Shown piece after piece: positions 1-6,968 of a stretch of 19,976 nucleotides of DNA. Source of the DNA: Chloroflexota bacterium. GTDB lineage: Bacteria > Chloroflexota > UBA11872 > VXOZ01. A program made the translations under genes and the position numbers. The notes under the pieces were generated by a model. It did no database searches and had not been told where the DNA came from. It was given only the letters and a program-made list of their open reading frames with translations. The stretch is from the NCBI GenBank assembly GCA_009839775.1, contig VXOZ01000030.1, positions 1 through 19,976 of the forward strand, given 5' to 3'. The number at the start of each line of letters is the position of its first letter. The first letter of the stretch is position 1.

Positions 1-2
1 CG

Positions 3-962
3 TACACGAAGAGCACGTCGCGCGCTTGCGCAGCGCGCTACATCCCGGCCGAGGCGCTCGAGCAGGAGATCCGGGACGAGGTGCGCAAGGTGCTGACCGC
101 GCCCGAGGTGGTCTTGCGCGAGTTGAGGCAGCCCGACGACTCCGCCGCCGCCCGCGAGGCGATCCAGCGTTTGGAGTCAGAGCTGGCGACACTCAAGAAG
201 CGCGAGGAGCGGCTCGTCCGCCTATTCGGCTACGACGAGGTCGACGGCACCGTCGTGCGCGCCCAACTCCGCGAGGTGCAGCGAGAGCGCGAAGTTCTCA
301 GCGCGGAGCTGGACACGCTCTCACGCCCAGCCTCGGCGATCGCCGCCGGAGTCGATGAGGACGGCCTCCGGCAGGTGTGTGCGTCGATCGCGGCGCGACT
401 CGACGGCGCCGAGCCGGAGCAGTACGAGCGCGTAATGGAGGCCGTGCAGCTGAACGTGGTGGCAACCCGGGACGAGGTCACGGTCGAGGGGCTGCTCCCG
501 ACTGAACCTCCAGAATCCACCGAATCTCCCGATTGCCCGCCGGAATGCGCAGATTCTGACGAAAATTTATCACCACTGAACAAACATCGGCATGACGACG
601 CGCTCGTGCGAAAAGGGCTGTGCCCGGTTCCAGGTGGCTCTCGCCTTCTAGAGAGCCATAAACGGGTTGTAGAGTCCGCGAGGTATGGGCGTAGGGAAGC
701 CCAGCAATCTCCGAGAACTCGTCCAACCCTCAGGCAGGCGGCGGACCAATCAGCACTCGACGGATATTCTCTTTCATCCGCGCTCGGCGGGCATCGTAGA
801 ACGCGGGAAAGTCCTGAACATCCTCAGGAAGATCGTGCATGTTGTGGCCGGCGAGCCACTGGAGCCGCCCACTCTCGTCTGGGAATTGTTCCCGCACCCA
901 GGCCATCGGCAGCGCGTCGAGCTTTTGGATGTTCTGGGTTCCCTCAAGCAGCTGCAGATTAG
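3..962 (+). CDS. Large serine recombinase, C-terminal part (5' end outside window)
   Basis: The frame is open from the first bases of the window, so the GTG at 81 is not the start and the catalytic N-terminus lies off the left edge. The first visible residues end a cysteine-containing recombinase zinc-ribbon segment, followed by YIPAEALEQEI and then a long charged coiled-coil stretch (roughly 180-400) that ends near VTVEGLLPTEPP. This layout is typical of the C-terminal half of large serine integrases and transposases, which catalyse site-specific integration or excision. Similarity to the family fades around base 500-580. The frame nevertheless runs on to TAG at 960-962, overlapping the opposite-strand DUF262 gene by over 200 bases with unconvincing, Arg/Ser-rich residues. 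The natural stop may have been lost where the island joins. The recombinase probably belongs to the element that carried, or neighbours, the island. Confidence 0.75.
   Translation, partial: YTKSTSRACAARYIPAEALEQEIRDEVRKVLTAPEVVLRELRQPDDSAAAREAIQRLESELATLKKREERLVRLFGYDEVDGTVVRAQLREVQREREVLSAELDTLSRPASAIAAGVDEDGLRQVCASIAARLDGAEPEQYERVMEAVQLNVVATRDEVTVEGLLPTEPPESTESPDCPPECADSDENLSPLNKHRHDDALVRKGLCPVPGGSRLLESHKRVVESARYGRREAQQSPRTRPTLRQAADQSALDGYSLSSALGGHRRTRESPEHPQEDRACCGRRATGAAHSRLGIVPAPRPSAARRAFGCSGFPQAAAD
635..658. terminator. Perfect hairpin between convergent genes
   Basis: TGGCTCTC (635-642) and GAGAGCCA (651-658) form a perfect 8-bp stem with an 8-base loop. It lies about 70 bases past the stop of the minus-strand DUF262 gene and past the recognisable end of the recombinase. 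It could terminate either transcript, although there is no U-run. It could equally mark a recombination junction. Confidence 0.35.
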
Positions 963-2484
963 CCAGCCCGTTCATGCGATCCCGCACCTCCTCGATCTGC
1001 TCTGCGGTGAGCCCTCGGCGTTTCAGTGCGGCCGTCGAAAGCTGCTTCTTCGGGAATACGTGATCTACGTGAAACTCGTGCCGCACATCCACCCCTGCGT
1101 TTAGCAGCCCGAGCAGTGGAACGACGTTTCGCGAACCGTAGAGGGAGTCCGCCAGATCGTCGATCTCGTCATCGTCAAAGCGAAGCGACTTGCCCCGCTG
1201 GGCCATCGTTCGCTCGATGTCTGCAACCGGGAAGCCGGTGGCGCCGGACTCGCGAATCGTCGCTCGAAGCGCCCCTAGCAACGTGTCGAGCCCACTTCCC
1301 CAGACACCGGGCTTGAGAAGAGAGCGAGTCGCCCAGAGACGCAAGTTCTCACGATCGTCCCGGTGAACCGAGCCGGTCCGATAGCTGTTGCCGAGGGAGC
1401 GGTGCTGGACGTAGTAGGCGATTGGGAGCAGGACGCTGTTTGCCCTGAGCGTGTGCTCGGAGAATCCGAAGTCTGCGAGCAAGTGTGCGGCAAGGCGAAG
1501 TGCCGATTCGATGGATTCCCACCTCTGTTCGAGCACGGTCATGTTGTCTTGGTTGAAGTTCGTGACCCTGAATTGCACGGAGCCAATCTCACCCAGCATC
1601 AGTCCAGCCTTGAGCACGATATCCTTCGTGAAGGCGAACCCGTGGCCTACCCGGTTCAGCTCGTCAACGAGCCCCTGCACGGCCTCTCGTGCATCGAGGG
1701 ATCTCCACTGCGCGGTCGCAATGCTGAGGAGAAGATCGGAGTAGGAGAGGACGGTGCCACCGCTGTTCACGCGAATGAACATGTTCAGAACGCGGTCGAG
1801 GTCCTTCTCCCCCTCCTCGAAGAAGTTGATGCTCGGGTCCTTTTGGGCGACGTCAAGTAGCCGCGAGACCGTGAGGAATGCTCGATCGTGGTCCGCTAGG
1901 CCAAACCGCTGAAGGTATCGCCACGCGTCAGGCGCGTCGTTCAGTCGCAGAGCGTCCTGGACCATGAACCAGTGAGCATCGCCCGCCTGGTTGTCCTGCT
2001 GAGCATCGGCGTCGGTCATGAACCGGAAGTCATGCTCGAGGTCGAACTCGTTCTCGTCAGCGGGCGCGAGCAGGTTCAGGTAAAGGTGCTTGGTGGGATA
2101 GGCGTCCGGGTTTGCGCGCCGCTTCCGCGGGAGCTTCTCGGCGTGACTTCCTCGCAATCCAATGTTTAGCGCGGTGAGCCGCTGCTGGCCGTCGAGGATT
2201 GCGGTGTATCGGCCCGGTGGAAGATCGAGACGAGGGGAGTGAGGCGCCTTCATCTCGTGATAGTTTCGGATGAAGTCGTAGTAGACGTAGTCGCTGGCAC
2301 GCTCCCGGTCGACCTTCCAAAACAGGAAGGAGCCGATCGGATAGCCCTTCATTAGGCTGTCAAAGAGCGCAGCGATCTGGTGGGTTCCCCACACGAACTC
2401 CCGCTGGATCGCCGGGAGGACGTACTCGTGAGCCTGCATCCGCTCGAGCGCCGTCTTGACCGTGATCGGGGTCTGGAATGGCAT
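730..2484 (-). CDS. DUF262/HNH nuclease, GmrSD/BrxU-like type IV restriction protein
   Basis: A 584-residue protein with the DUF262 signature near the N-terminus: LPAIQREFVW (23-32), PIGSFLFW (49-56) and LDGQQRLTAL (97-106). The DGQQR motif is the ParB/Srx-like NTP-binding site of this family. The C-terminus has a DUF1524-type HNH motif, HVDHVFPK (about 472-479), followed by NLQLL and an NIQK segment, so both parts look intact. In GmrSD the two domains use nucleotide to cleave DNA with modified cytosines; BrxU is the BREX-linked homologue. The substrate here is unknown. I chose the ATG at 2484 because AGGAAG (2488-2493) sits just upstream; an in-frame upstream start at 2532 has no such site. 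It is the leftmost gene of the island and is divergent from the 3105/3454 pair. A role in degrading modified phage DNA that escapes BREX is inferred from that context. Confidence 0.82.
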   Translation of the reverse strand: MPFQTPITVKTALERMQAHEYVLPAIQREFVWGTHQIAALFDSLMKGYPIGSFLFWKVDRERASDYVYYDFIRNYHEMKAPHSPRLDLPPGRYTAILDGQQRLTALNIGLRGSHAEKLPRKRRANPDAYPTKHLYLNLLAPADENEFDLEHDFRFMTDADAQQDNQAGDAHWFMVQDALRLNDAPDAWRYLQRFGLADHDRAFLTVSRLLDVAQKDPSINFFEEGEKDLDRVLNMFIRVNSGGTVLSYSDLLLSIATAQWRSLDAREAVQGLVDELNRVGHGFAFTKDIVLKAGLMLGEIGSVQFRVTNFNQDNMTVLEQRWESIESALRLAAHLLADFGFSEHTLRANSVLLPIAYYVQHRSLGNSYRTGSVHRDDRENLRLWATRSLLKPGVWGSGLDTLLGALRATIRESGATGFPVADIERTMAQRGKSLRFDDDEIDDLADSLYGSRNVVPLLGLLNAGVDVRHEFHVDHVFPKKQLSTAALKRRGLTAEQIEEVRDRMNGLANLQLLEGTQNIQKLDALPMAWVREQFPDESGRLQWLAGHNMHDLPEDVQDFPAFYDARRARMKENIRRVLIGPPPA

Positions 2485-2586
2485 TGTCTTCCTAGGGAAT
2501 TGCGTCTGAGCGTCCGCTGGCGTTAGCTGCACGCACGCGATCCCGTTCTGGTGTGAGCCGGGACATCGCCGGTGTGCGCGGTGGTG

Positions 2587-2592
2587 ATTGTA
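2587..2592 (-). promoter_or_regulatory. Candidate -10 box for the DUF262 gene
   Basis: On the minus strand this reads TACAAT, a near-consensus -10 hexamer, about 100 bases upstream of the chosen start at 2484. The bases about 17-18 upstream (CTCACC) match a -35 poorly. An 8-base palindrome, AACTAGTT, touches its upstream side. Tentative. Confidence 0.3.
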
Positions 2593-2952
2593 ACTAGTTC
2601 AGCCGAATGGGTGAGCGTGCAGCAGAAACTGTTGGCCCCATGCGCAGGCGGTGAAGCCGCCGCAGACAGCAACGCCCACAGGCCTCCCGTTCAGTGCTGG
2701 GCTCAGCGGTATCGGGTCAGCATGGCCCGAGCTGGAAGCGACTGATGCCACTTCTCAGTCTGCTCGGCTCCGACCGCCTGAGCCGATGACTTGGCTCGGG
2801 CTGACGCATGTAAGAACCCTTCGGTCAGATCCTCTGCCTGGTTTGTGGATCGAGGTCCCCGCGGCAGCCCCGTCGTCGGCTTGAACCGGTAAGGGGAGAC
2901 GGTGGGCTTCCCTTCGTCGATGGCAATGCCTCAGCGACCCGGCCTCACGCCG

Positions 2953-2982
2953 TTGACACAGAGTTCGACTGCAAAATACGCT
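2953..2982 (+). promoter_or_regulatory. Candidate promoter for the 3105/3454 gene pair
   Basis: A perfect -35 hexamer, TTGACA (2953-2958), is followed after 18 bases by TACGCT (2977-2982), a weak -10 with 3 of 6 matches. It points rightward about 120 bases before the small gene. The perfect -35 is striking in this GC-rich setting, but the poor -10 keeps confidence low. Confidence 0.35.
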
Positions 2983-3104
2983 CCGGTGCTACCATCGAGA
3001 CACCGAGAGGGGCTCTCCGCACGAGGCCCTTCTTGCCTAGCGTTGTGTCAGTCTGGACGGTCAGTGTGCGCGCTCCGAGGAGAAGGCGGTCGAGAAGGCG
3101 CGCG

Positions 3105-3461
3105 ATGTTCGCTCCGCCTGACATCAACTTGGACGAGGTTGCCTCACGGGTCAACTACGTAGGCAGCCCTGAGCACAAGGACTTCCCTTCCTTCGCCGGC
3201 CAGCCAAGGCCACGCGGTGACGCTTCGCTCTGTCCACGCGAGATCCGAGACGCCGCGGTCGTCACTGAGTGGCTACGCTCTGCCATCCGCAGGGGCTCGA
3301 CTGGTGCCCCGTGGGAACAAGGCTTCCCTCGTTACGCTTGGCACAAGGAGGCCGGCACTGTATTTGAGGCTAGACTAGTAAACAGCGGGGACGGTTCCTA
3401 TAAGGGGTACCCCCTCAACGAGGACGAATGGCCTCCAGGCATAGGGGAGAAGTATGACTGA
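3105..3461 (+). CDS. Small protein of unknown function, coupled to an ImmA/IrrE-like gene
   Basis: 118 residues with no family I can name. Motif-like stretches are GSPEHKDFPSFAG near residue 20, PRPRGDASLCP around 35-45, a central helix, then FEARLVN and YKGYPLNEDEWP toward the end. The density of Trp, Tyr, His, Arg and Asp suggests a compact globular domain rather than a shadow frame. The ATG at 3105 has GAGAAGG (3092-3098) six bases upstream; the same frame also offers a TTG at 3033 with no clear site, so that longer version is less likely. Its TGA overlaps the ATG of the next gene by 8 bases, so the two are probably translationally coupled and their products may act together. A toxin or effector role would fit such pairs but is conjecture. 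No signal peptide or membrane segment. Confidence 0.7.
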   Translation: MFAPPDINLDEVASRVNYVGSPEHKDFPSFAGQPRPRGDASLCPREIRDAAVVTEWLRSAIRRGSTGAPWEQGFPRYAWHKEAGTVFEARLVNSGDGSYKGYPLNEDEWPPGIGEKYD

Positions 3462-4806
3462 CGAGGTCAGCTTCGATACCGAGTGGCAGGACGGCGATGG
3501 AATCGCGGGAGCGGAGCTGGCCGCAACGTTCGCGTCCCTACGAATCAGGGTCCACGACGATGTCGTCACGCGATTGCTTGATAGGCGGGCAAAGACGGTG
3601 CGCGACTTTGCCTACGTGCCGCTGTACCCCCTAGCCGAGTGGCTGGTGGCCAACTGGTGGTTCTTGGCATACGAATTCGACAACCCGGACAAGGACGCCG
3701 ACCCAGACTTTGCCCGGAGACATGCACTACGCACGAACACGGACGGCTATGCCTTCCCTGGCCTGGTAGTGGTTCCTTCCGGTGGGCGCACGCACGTCAG
3801 TTGGGGCGGCGAGCCGTCTCCATGGACCAAGATCGATTTCCTGGCCCGTGGTCAGGCGTCAGTCAGTGGGAACGCGTTCCGCGAAGCATGTGCCGACTTC
3901 ATAGACGGCGTTGGCCGGAGACTCCTGGCTTTCGGCATACACGACACGTTCCTTCAGGATGAGTGGGCAGCAATCCGAGGAGCTGACGAGGATGAAGTGA
4001 GCTTCTGCCAGACCGCCGCAGGGTTGGGGTGGGATCCATACGAGCTTGACGACCAAGAGCGACAACAGGTCTCTGAGGTTGCAGACAAGCTGGGGCCGTT
4101 ACGCGGCGAGGCTGTACCGGTACTGGACACATCCAACCCCCTCAAGGAATGTTCGACCATCATCTCTTCTCTTGAAGCGGCCAAGGCCACCAGTCTTGAA
4201 CTCGGACATCTCGGGGCGGTGATCAGAAGGAGGGAGGCATCCCACGGTCCCCCTTGGGATCGTGGCTACGACCTGGCACGACAGTTACGAGCCCACTTGG
4301 CCTTGGATGGCGAGCCCATCCCTACGATGGCGTCGTTGGCCCGCGCCCTGGACGTAGATCCCCGGGCCTTGCAGCGAGCAACACGACCTCTGCCTACATT
4401 AGAAGGCCTTCGGCTCGTGGATGGCGTCGTATCGGGGGAGGACGCCAACGTTTCGTTCGGCCTGCAAGCGAGAGGTGCACACGGCCGACGCTTCCTTTTC
4501 TGCCGTGCACTCGCCGAGGCACTTGCTTCTGATGGGGACGCGCTGATCACACAAGGCCGGACCGAGCGGCAGCGATCTAACAGGGCATTCGCGGCGGAGT
4601 TCCTCGCTCCTTCCTCAGGTTTGCAAGAGAGGGTCTCTCATCCAGTTGTGGGAGGCGACGAGGTAGGCGAATTGGCAGAGGAGTTTGGCGTATCGACGAT
4701 GGTGATCAAGCACCAGCTCGAGAACCAGGGAATAGCCCTCGTGGCGGAGGCCCTGTCGGCGACCAGTGCTGTCGATCCGCTCGGGCATCGAGGTTGGGTG
4801 CCTTGA
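3454..4806 (+). CDS. ImmA/IrrE-like protein with degenerate metal site
   Basis: 450 residues. The N-terminal part contains YVPLYPLAEWLVANWW (about 54-69), a tryptophan-rich signature in a region I cannot assign. The C-terminal part resembles ImmA/IrrE (COG2856) proteins: GRRFLFCRALAEAL (344-357), then RSNRAFAAEFLAP (374-386), then a LAEEFGVS..VIKHQL helix pair (408-421) matching the usual post-catalytic segment. Where active members have HExxH, this one has RALAE, so zinc binding and proteolysis look lost. ImmA cleaves a repressor to induce an ICE and IrrE relieves repression during stress; a dead version might instead sense or bind a partner. GGGGAGA just before the ATG lies inside the preceding gene, which overlaps by 8 bases. 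It converges on brxL, 105 bases away. No N-terminal HTH is visible. Confidence 0.72.
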   Translation: MTDEVSFDTEWQDGDGIAGAELAATFASLRIRVHDDVVTRLLDRRAKTVRDFAYVPLYPLAEWLVANWWFLAYEFDNPDKDADPDFARRHALRTNTDGYAFPGLVVVPSGGRTHVSWGGEPSPWTKIDFLARGQASVSGNAFREACADFIDGVGRRLLAFGIHDTFLQDEWAAIRGADEDEVSFCQTAAGLGWDPYELDDQERQQVSEVADKLGPLRGEAVPVLDTSNPLKECSTIISSLEAAKATSLELGHLGAVIRRREASHGPPWDRGYDLARQLRAHLALDGEPIPTMASLARALDVDPRALQRATRPLPTLEGLRLVDGVVSGEDANVSFGLQARGAHGRRFLFCRALAEALASDGDALITQGRTERQRSNRAFAAEFLAPSSGLQERVSHPVVGGDEVGELAEEFGVSTMVIKHQLENQGIALVAEALSATSAVDPLGHRGWVP

Positions 4807-4889
4807 GCCTTCAGGTGCCGCCGTGTTGACTCCACCGCATCTGCGGGGGCGAAGGCCATTGACTAAAACTGCGCGCGCTCGTGCGGCCT

Positions 4890-4908
4890 CCGTCGCCTCA
4901 GGTGACGG
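4890..4908. terminator. Hairpin between the ImmA-like gene and brxL
   Basis: CCGTCGCC (4890-4897) pairs with GGTGACGG (4901-4908): eight pairs including one G-U on the plus strand, with a 3-base loop. It starts 3 bases beyond the brxL stop on the minus strand and about 85 bases beyond the ImmA-like stop. Its position between convergent genes suits a bidirectional terminator, although neither side has a T-tract. Confidence 0.45.
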
Positions 4909-4911
4909 TGA

Positions 4912-6963
4912 TCAATCTGCGAGTGCCTTCAGCAGCGCCTCGCGTGCGTCAGAGTAGTAGAGAATCGTGAGCTTCGTAGCCATCTCGTCGGAGAGGTCGT
5001 TCAACTGTTTCCGGGCCGAGATTGGCACTAGGAGGGCACTGGCGGCCTTCTCGACGGCCAGTTCGGCGACCCTCACAGGGTCGTAAACCGGGTCGATCGC
5101 GCCACCTAGGTTGAGTCCACCCACGGCGACCAAGCCCCCGCGCAGGCTCTTGCCGAGCAATGCACTGCACAAGGCGAGTAGCGCCGGAAGCCCCAAGAAC
5201 GCCCCGCTGCGGGATGCGTCGAAACTGCGAAGCTGCACCAGAAACTCGTGCGCGCCTGGGTTCCGGTCGCCGACGAGCTCGTTGGCTCGCGCCATAAGGT
5301 TCCCTTCCGCGTAGCGGACGCTTTCACGGAACGGTCCCGGAGCTGGGACGTTCGTGATCCGAACACCGGAGCCGGGGTTCACGTTGACGTCGATACGATA
5401 GAGGCCGGCGTGCTCATCGGGTTGCCCTGGGCTGATAGCCCATATCTGTCCTGCTGGCAGCGGATCCTGTCCCACAGCGTCGTCACTCTGGATTTCCGGG
5501 GTTGCGACGAATCGTTCAACTCCATCCTCGCCGAGGCTGTAGCTGAAGTGCGTGTTCCGGAACTCCGCGCTGCCGATGCGCTTCTGCTGTTCCTTGACGC
5601 GTCGCCTGCACTCGATCGCCAGTCGCACTGCCCAGTCGATGTCCTCATCAGGAATATCCGAGTTGTTGGCCGGATAGAGGAGCTTCAGAAGACCGTCGAC
5701 GGTCCGATGGACTGCGCCGGCATCGCGGCCACTCAGGGCGCCACCGAGTCGCAGCCGCGCCTGTACCTGGGATAGGCGAGATTCCGTGCGTAGCAAGGAG
5801 AAGCACTCAGAGAGAAAGTCATTGACCAACCCGAAGTGATCGGTGAAGAGCTCTTCCTCCATCTTTGGGACGTCCCAGCCAGGCAAGTAGGCATGCACCC
5901 GATCCATGAATGCCGTGTCGTCCCGCATATCCGTTGGCAGGGGCCCGAACAGGTGACCAACTCGCTGCTGGTGCCCCACATCAACCTCAAAGTTCCCGAC
6001 GAAGACCATGCTGCCGGAAGCCCGGATACTCTCCCTTCCTCTGCTGAACTCGCCCGACTCCATGTAGCCCTTCATGATGTTGACGCCATCCCTCTGGTCG
6101 AAGGACACGCCGGCGATCTCGTCGAAGCACACCACGTCGTACTGGGCGACCAGTCCGCGCTGGCCGGTCGAGTTGTTCACGAACATTCTGGCAACGGTGG
6201 CCTTGCCACCGGAGATGAGGTGGGCGTACGGCGAGACCTGCTGGAACAGATGTGACTTACCAGTTCCTCGAGGGCCGAGCTCTACGATGTTGTAGTTCCG
6301 CTGCACAAACGGGACCATGCGCAACAGCAGCAGGTCCTGTGCCCTCTTCGAGAACGCGAGGGGTTCGAGCCCGACGCTGCGAATCAGGAGTTGCTTCCAC
6401 TCGTCGACGCTGAACGCCTGTCGACCCATCGCGAAGTCCTCAAGGACCCCTCGCTTCGAGAGTTGGATTGGTCGAAGCGTCCGCACACCGAAGGGTCGTC
6501 CGCCCTTTTCCTGCGCGACTGTCGCGTCGTACTCAAGCTGCACCTCCGCGTAGAAGCCGCCTGTCAGCATTCGTTCGTGAGCGGAGACGAGATCGGCGTC
6601 CACACGAACGTCGCTGAGGTGAAGGCTCGGCAGCGTCACTTGGTAGGAGTCGGTTTGGGGGTTGAGTCGCGCCGTGACGATGTCGATAAGTCTGACGTTG
6701 CCCCGTTCCCTTGCCCGCGACTTGAACAGCTCTTCCTCTCCTGGCCGCACGGTGCGATCTCGCATTTGCAGCTCGACGATGGCGAGACCCTCAGCTATCT
6801 CCGCCTCGTCTGTGCTCGAACAATAGCGACCGAGGAGGAACTCAGACACGTACTCGGGCACCGGGTAGCGGCCCTTGAAGCGCCGGGCAAGATCCTTGCG
6901 CACGACATATCCTGGGAAGGACTCCGCGGCGATCTCGTCCAGTCGGTCCAGCGCCTGCACCAT
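4912..6963 (-). CDS. brxL: BrxL, BREX AAA+ ATPase with Lon-like C-terminal domain
   Basis: 683 residues, close to the usual size of type 1 BrxL. After an N-terminal domain of about 200 residues comes an AAA+ core: Walker A GPRGTGKSH (230-238), Walker B VVCFDEI (277-283) and FVGN (321-324). The last 120 residues are Lon-protease-like, with SRSGAFLGLP holding the candidate nucleophile Ser586 and a candidate Lys639 in VEKAAS, followed by ALLVP. The usual Lon DGPSAG is altered, so protease activity is uncertain. BrxL in studied BREX systems is an MCM-like ring ATPase that acts on DNA and is needed for phage exclusion. The gene ends the operon. Its ATG at 6963 lies five bases past the pglZ stop, with GGAGGAGA inside the pglZ end as ribosome binding site. 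Confidence 0.92.
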   Translation of the reverse strand: MVQALDRLDEIAAESFPGYVVRKDLARRFKGRYPVPEYVSEFLLGRYCSSTDEAEIAEGLAIVELQMRDRTVRPGEEELFKSRARERGNVRLIDIVTARLNPQTDSYQVTLPSLHLSDVRVDADLVSAHERMLTGGFYAEVQLEYDATVAQEKGGRPFGVRTLRPIQLSKRGVLEDFAMGRQAFSVDEWKQLLIRSVGLEPLAFSKRAQDLLLLRMVPFVQRNYNIVELGPRGTGKSHLFQQVSPYAHLISGGKATVARMFVNNSTGQRGLVAQYDVVCFDEIAGVSFDQRDGVNIMKGYMESGEFSRGRESIRASGSMVFVGNFEVDVGHQQRVGHLFGPLPTDMRDDTAFMDRVHAYLPGWDVPKMEEELFTDHFGLVNDFLSECFSLLRTESRLSQVQARLRLGGALSGRDAGAVHRTVDGLLKLLYPANNSDIPDEDIDWAVRLAIECRRRVKEQQKRIGSAEFRNTHFSYSLGEDGVERFVATPEIQSDDAVGQDPLPAGQIWAISPGQPDEHAGLYRIDVNVNPGSGVRITNVPAPGPFRESVRYAEGNLMARANELVGDRNPGAHEFLVQLRSFDASRSGAFLGLPALLALCSALLGKSLRGGLVAVGGLNLGGAIDPVYDPVRVAELAVEKAASALLVPISARKQLNDLSDEMATKLTILYYSDAREALLKALAD

Positions 6964-6968
6964 CGATC

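Larger units (their letters stand above)
2485..3104. other. Divergent 620-base noncoding region
   Basis: No convincing gene lies between the DUF262 start and the small gene at 3105. Short open frames here have no family resemblance and no ribosome binding sites. It should hold the promoters of both divergent genes. Visible structure: a hairpin GGCGG (2647-2651)/CCGCC (2657-2661), and two mutually exclusive hairpins sharing GAGCC at 2780-2784. One pairs CGGCTC (2765-2770) with GAGCCG (2780-2785); the other pairs GAGCC with GGCTC (2793-2797). A small RNA or a long leader is possible but not shown. Confidence 0.4.

Noticed and set aside
2485..2532. Longer N-terminus for the DUF262 protein
   Set aside because: The extra 16 residues are unlike the family start, and the internal start at 2484 has AGGAAG immediately upstream.
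2586..2612. TAGTTCAG stretch resembling a tRNA D-arm
   Set aside because: No acceptor or T-arm partners at the right distances; cannot fold as tRNA.
2651..2884. 77-residue open frame in the noncoding region
   Set aside because: Biased composition, no ribosome binding site and no family resemblance.
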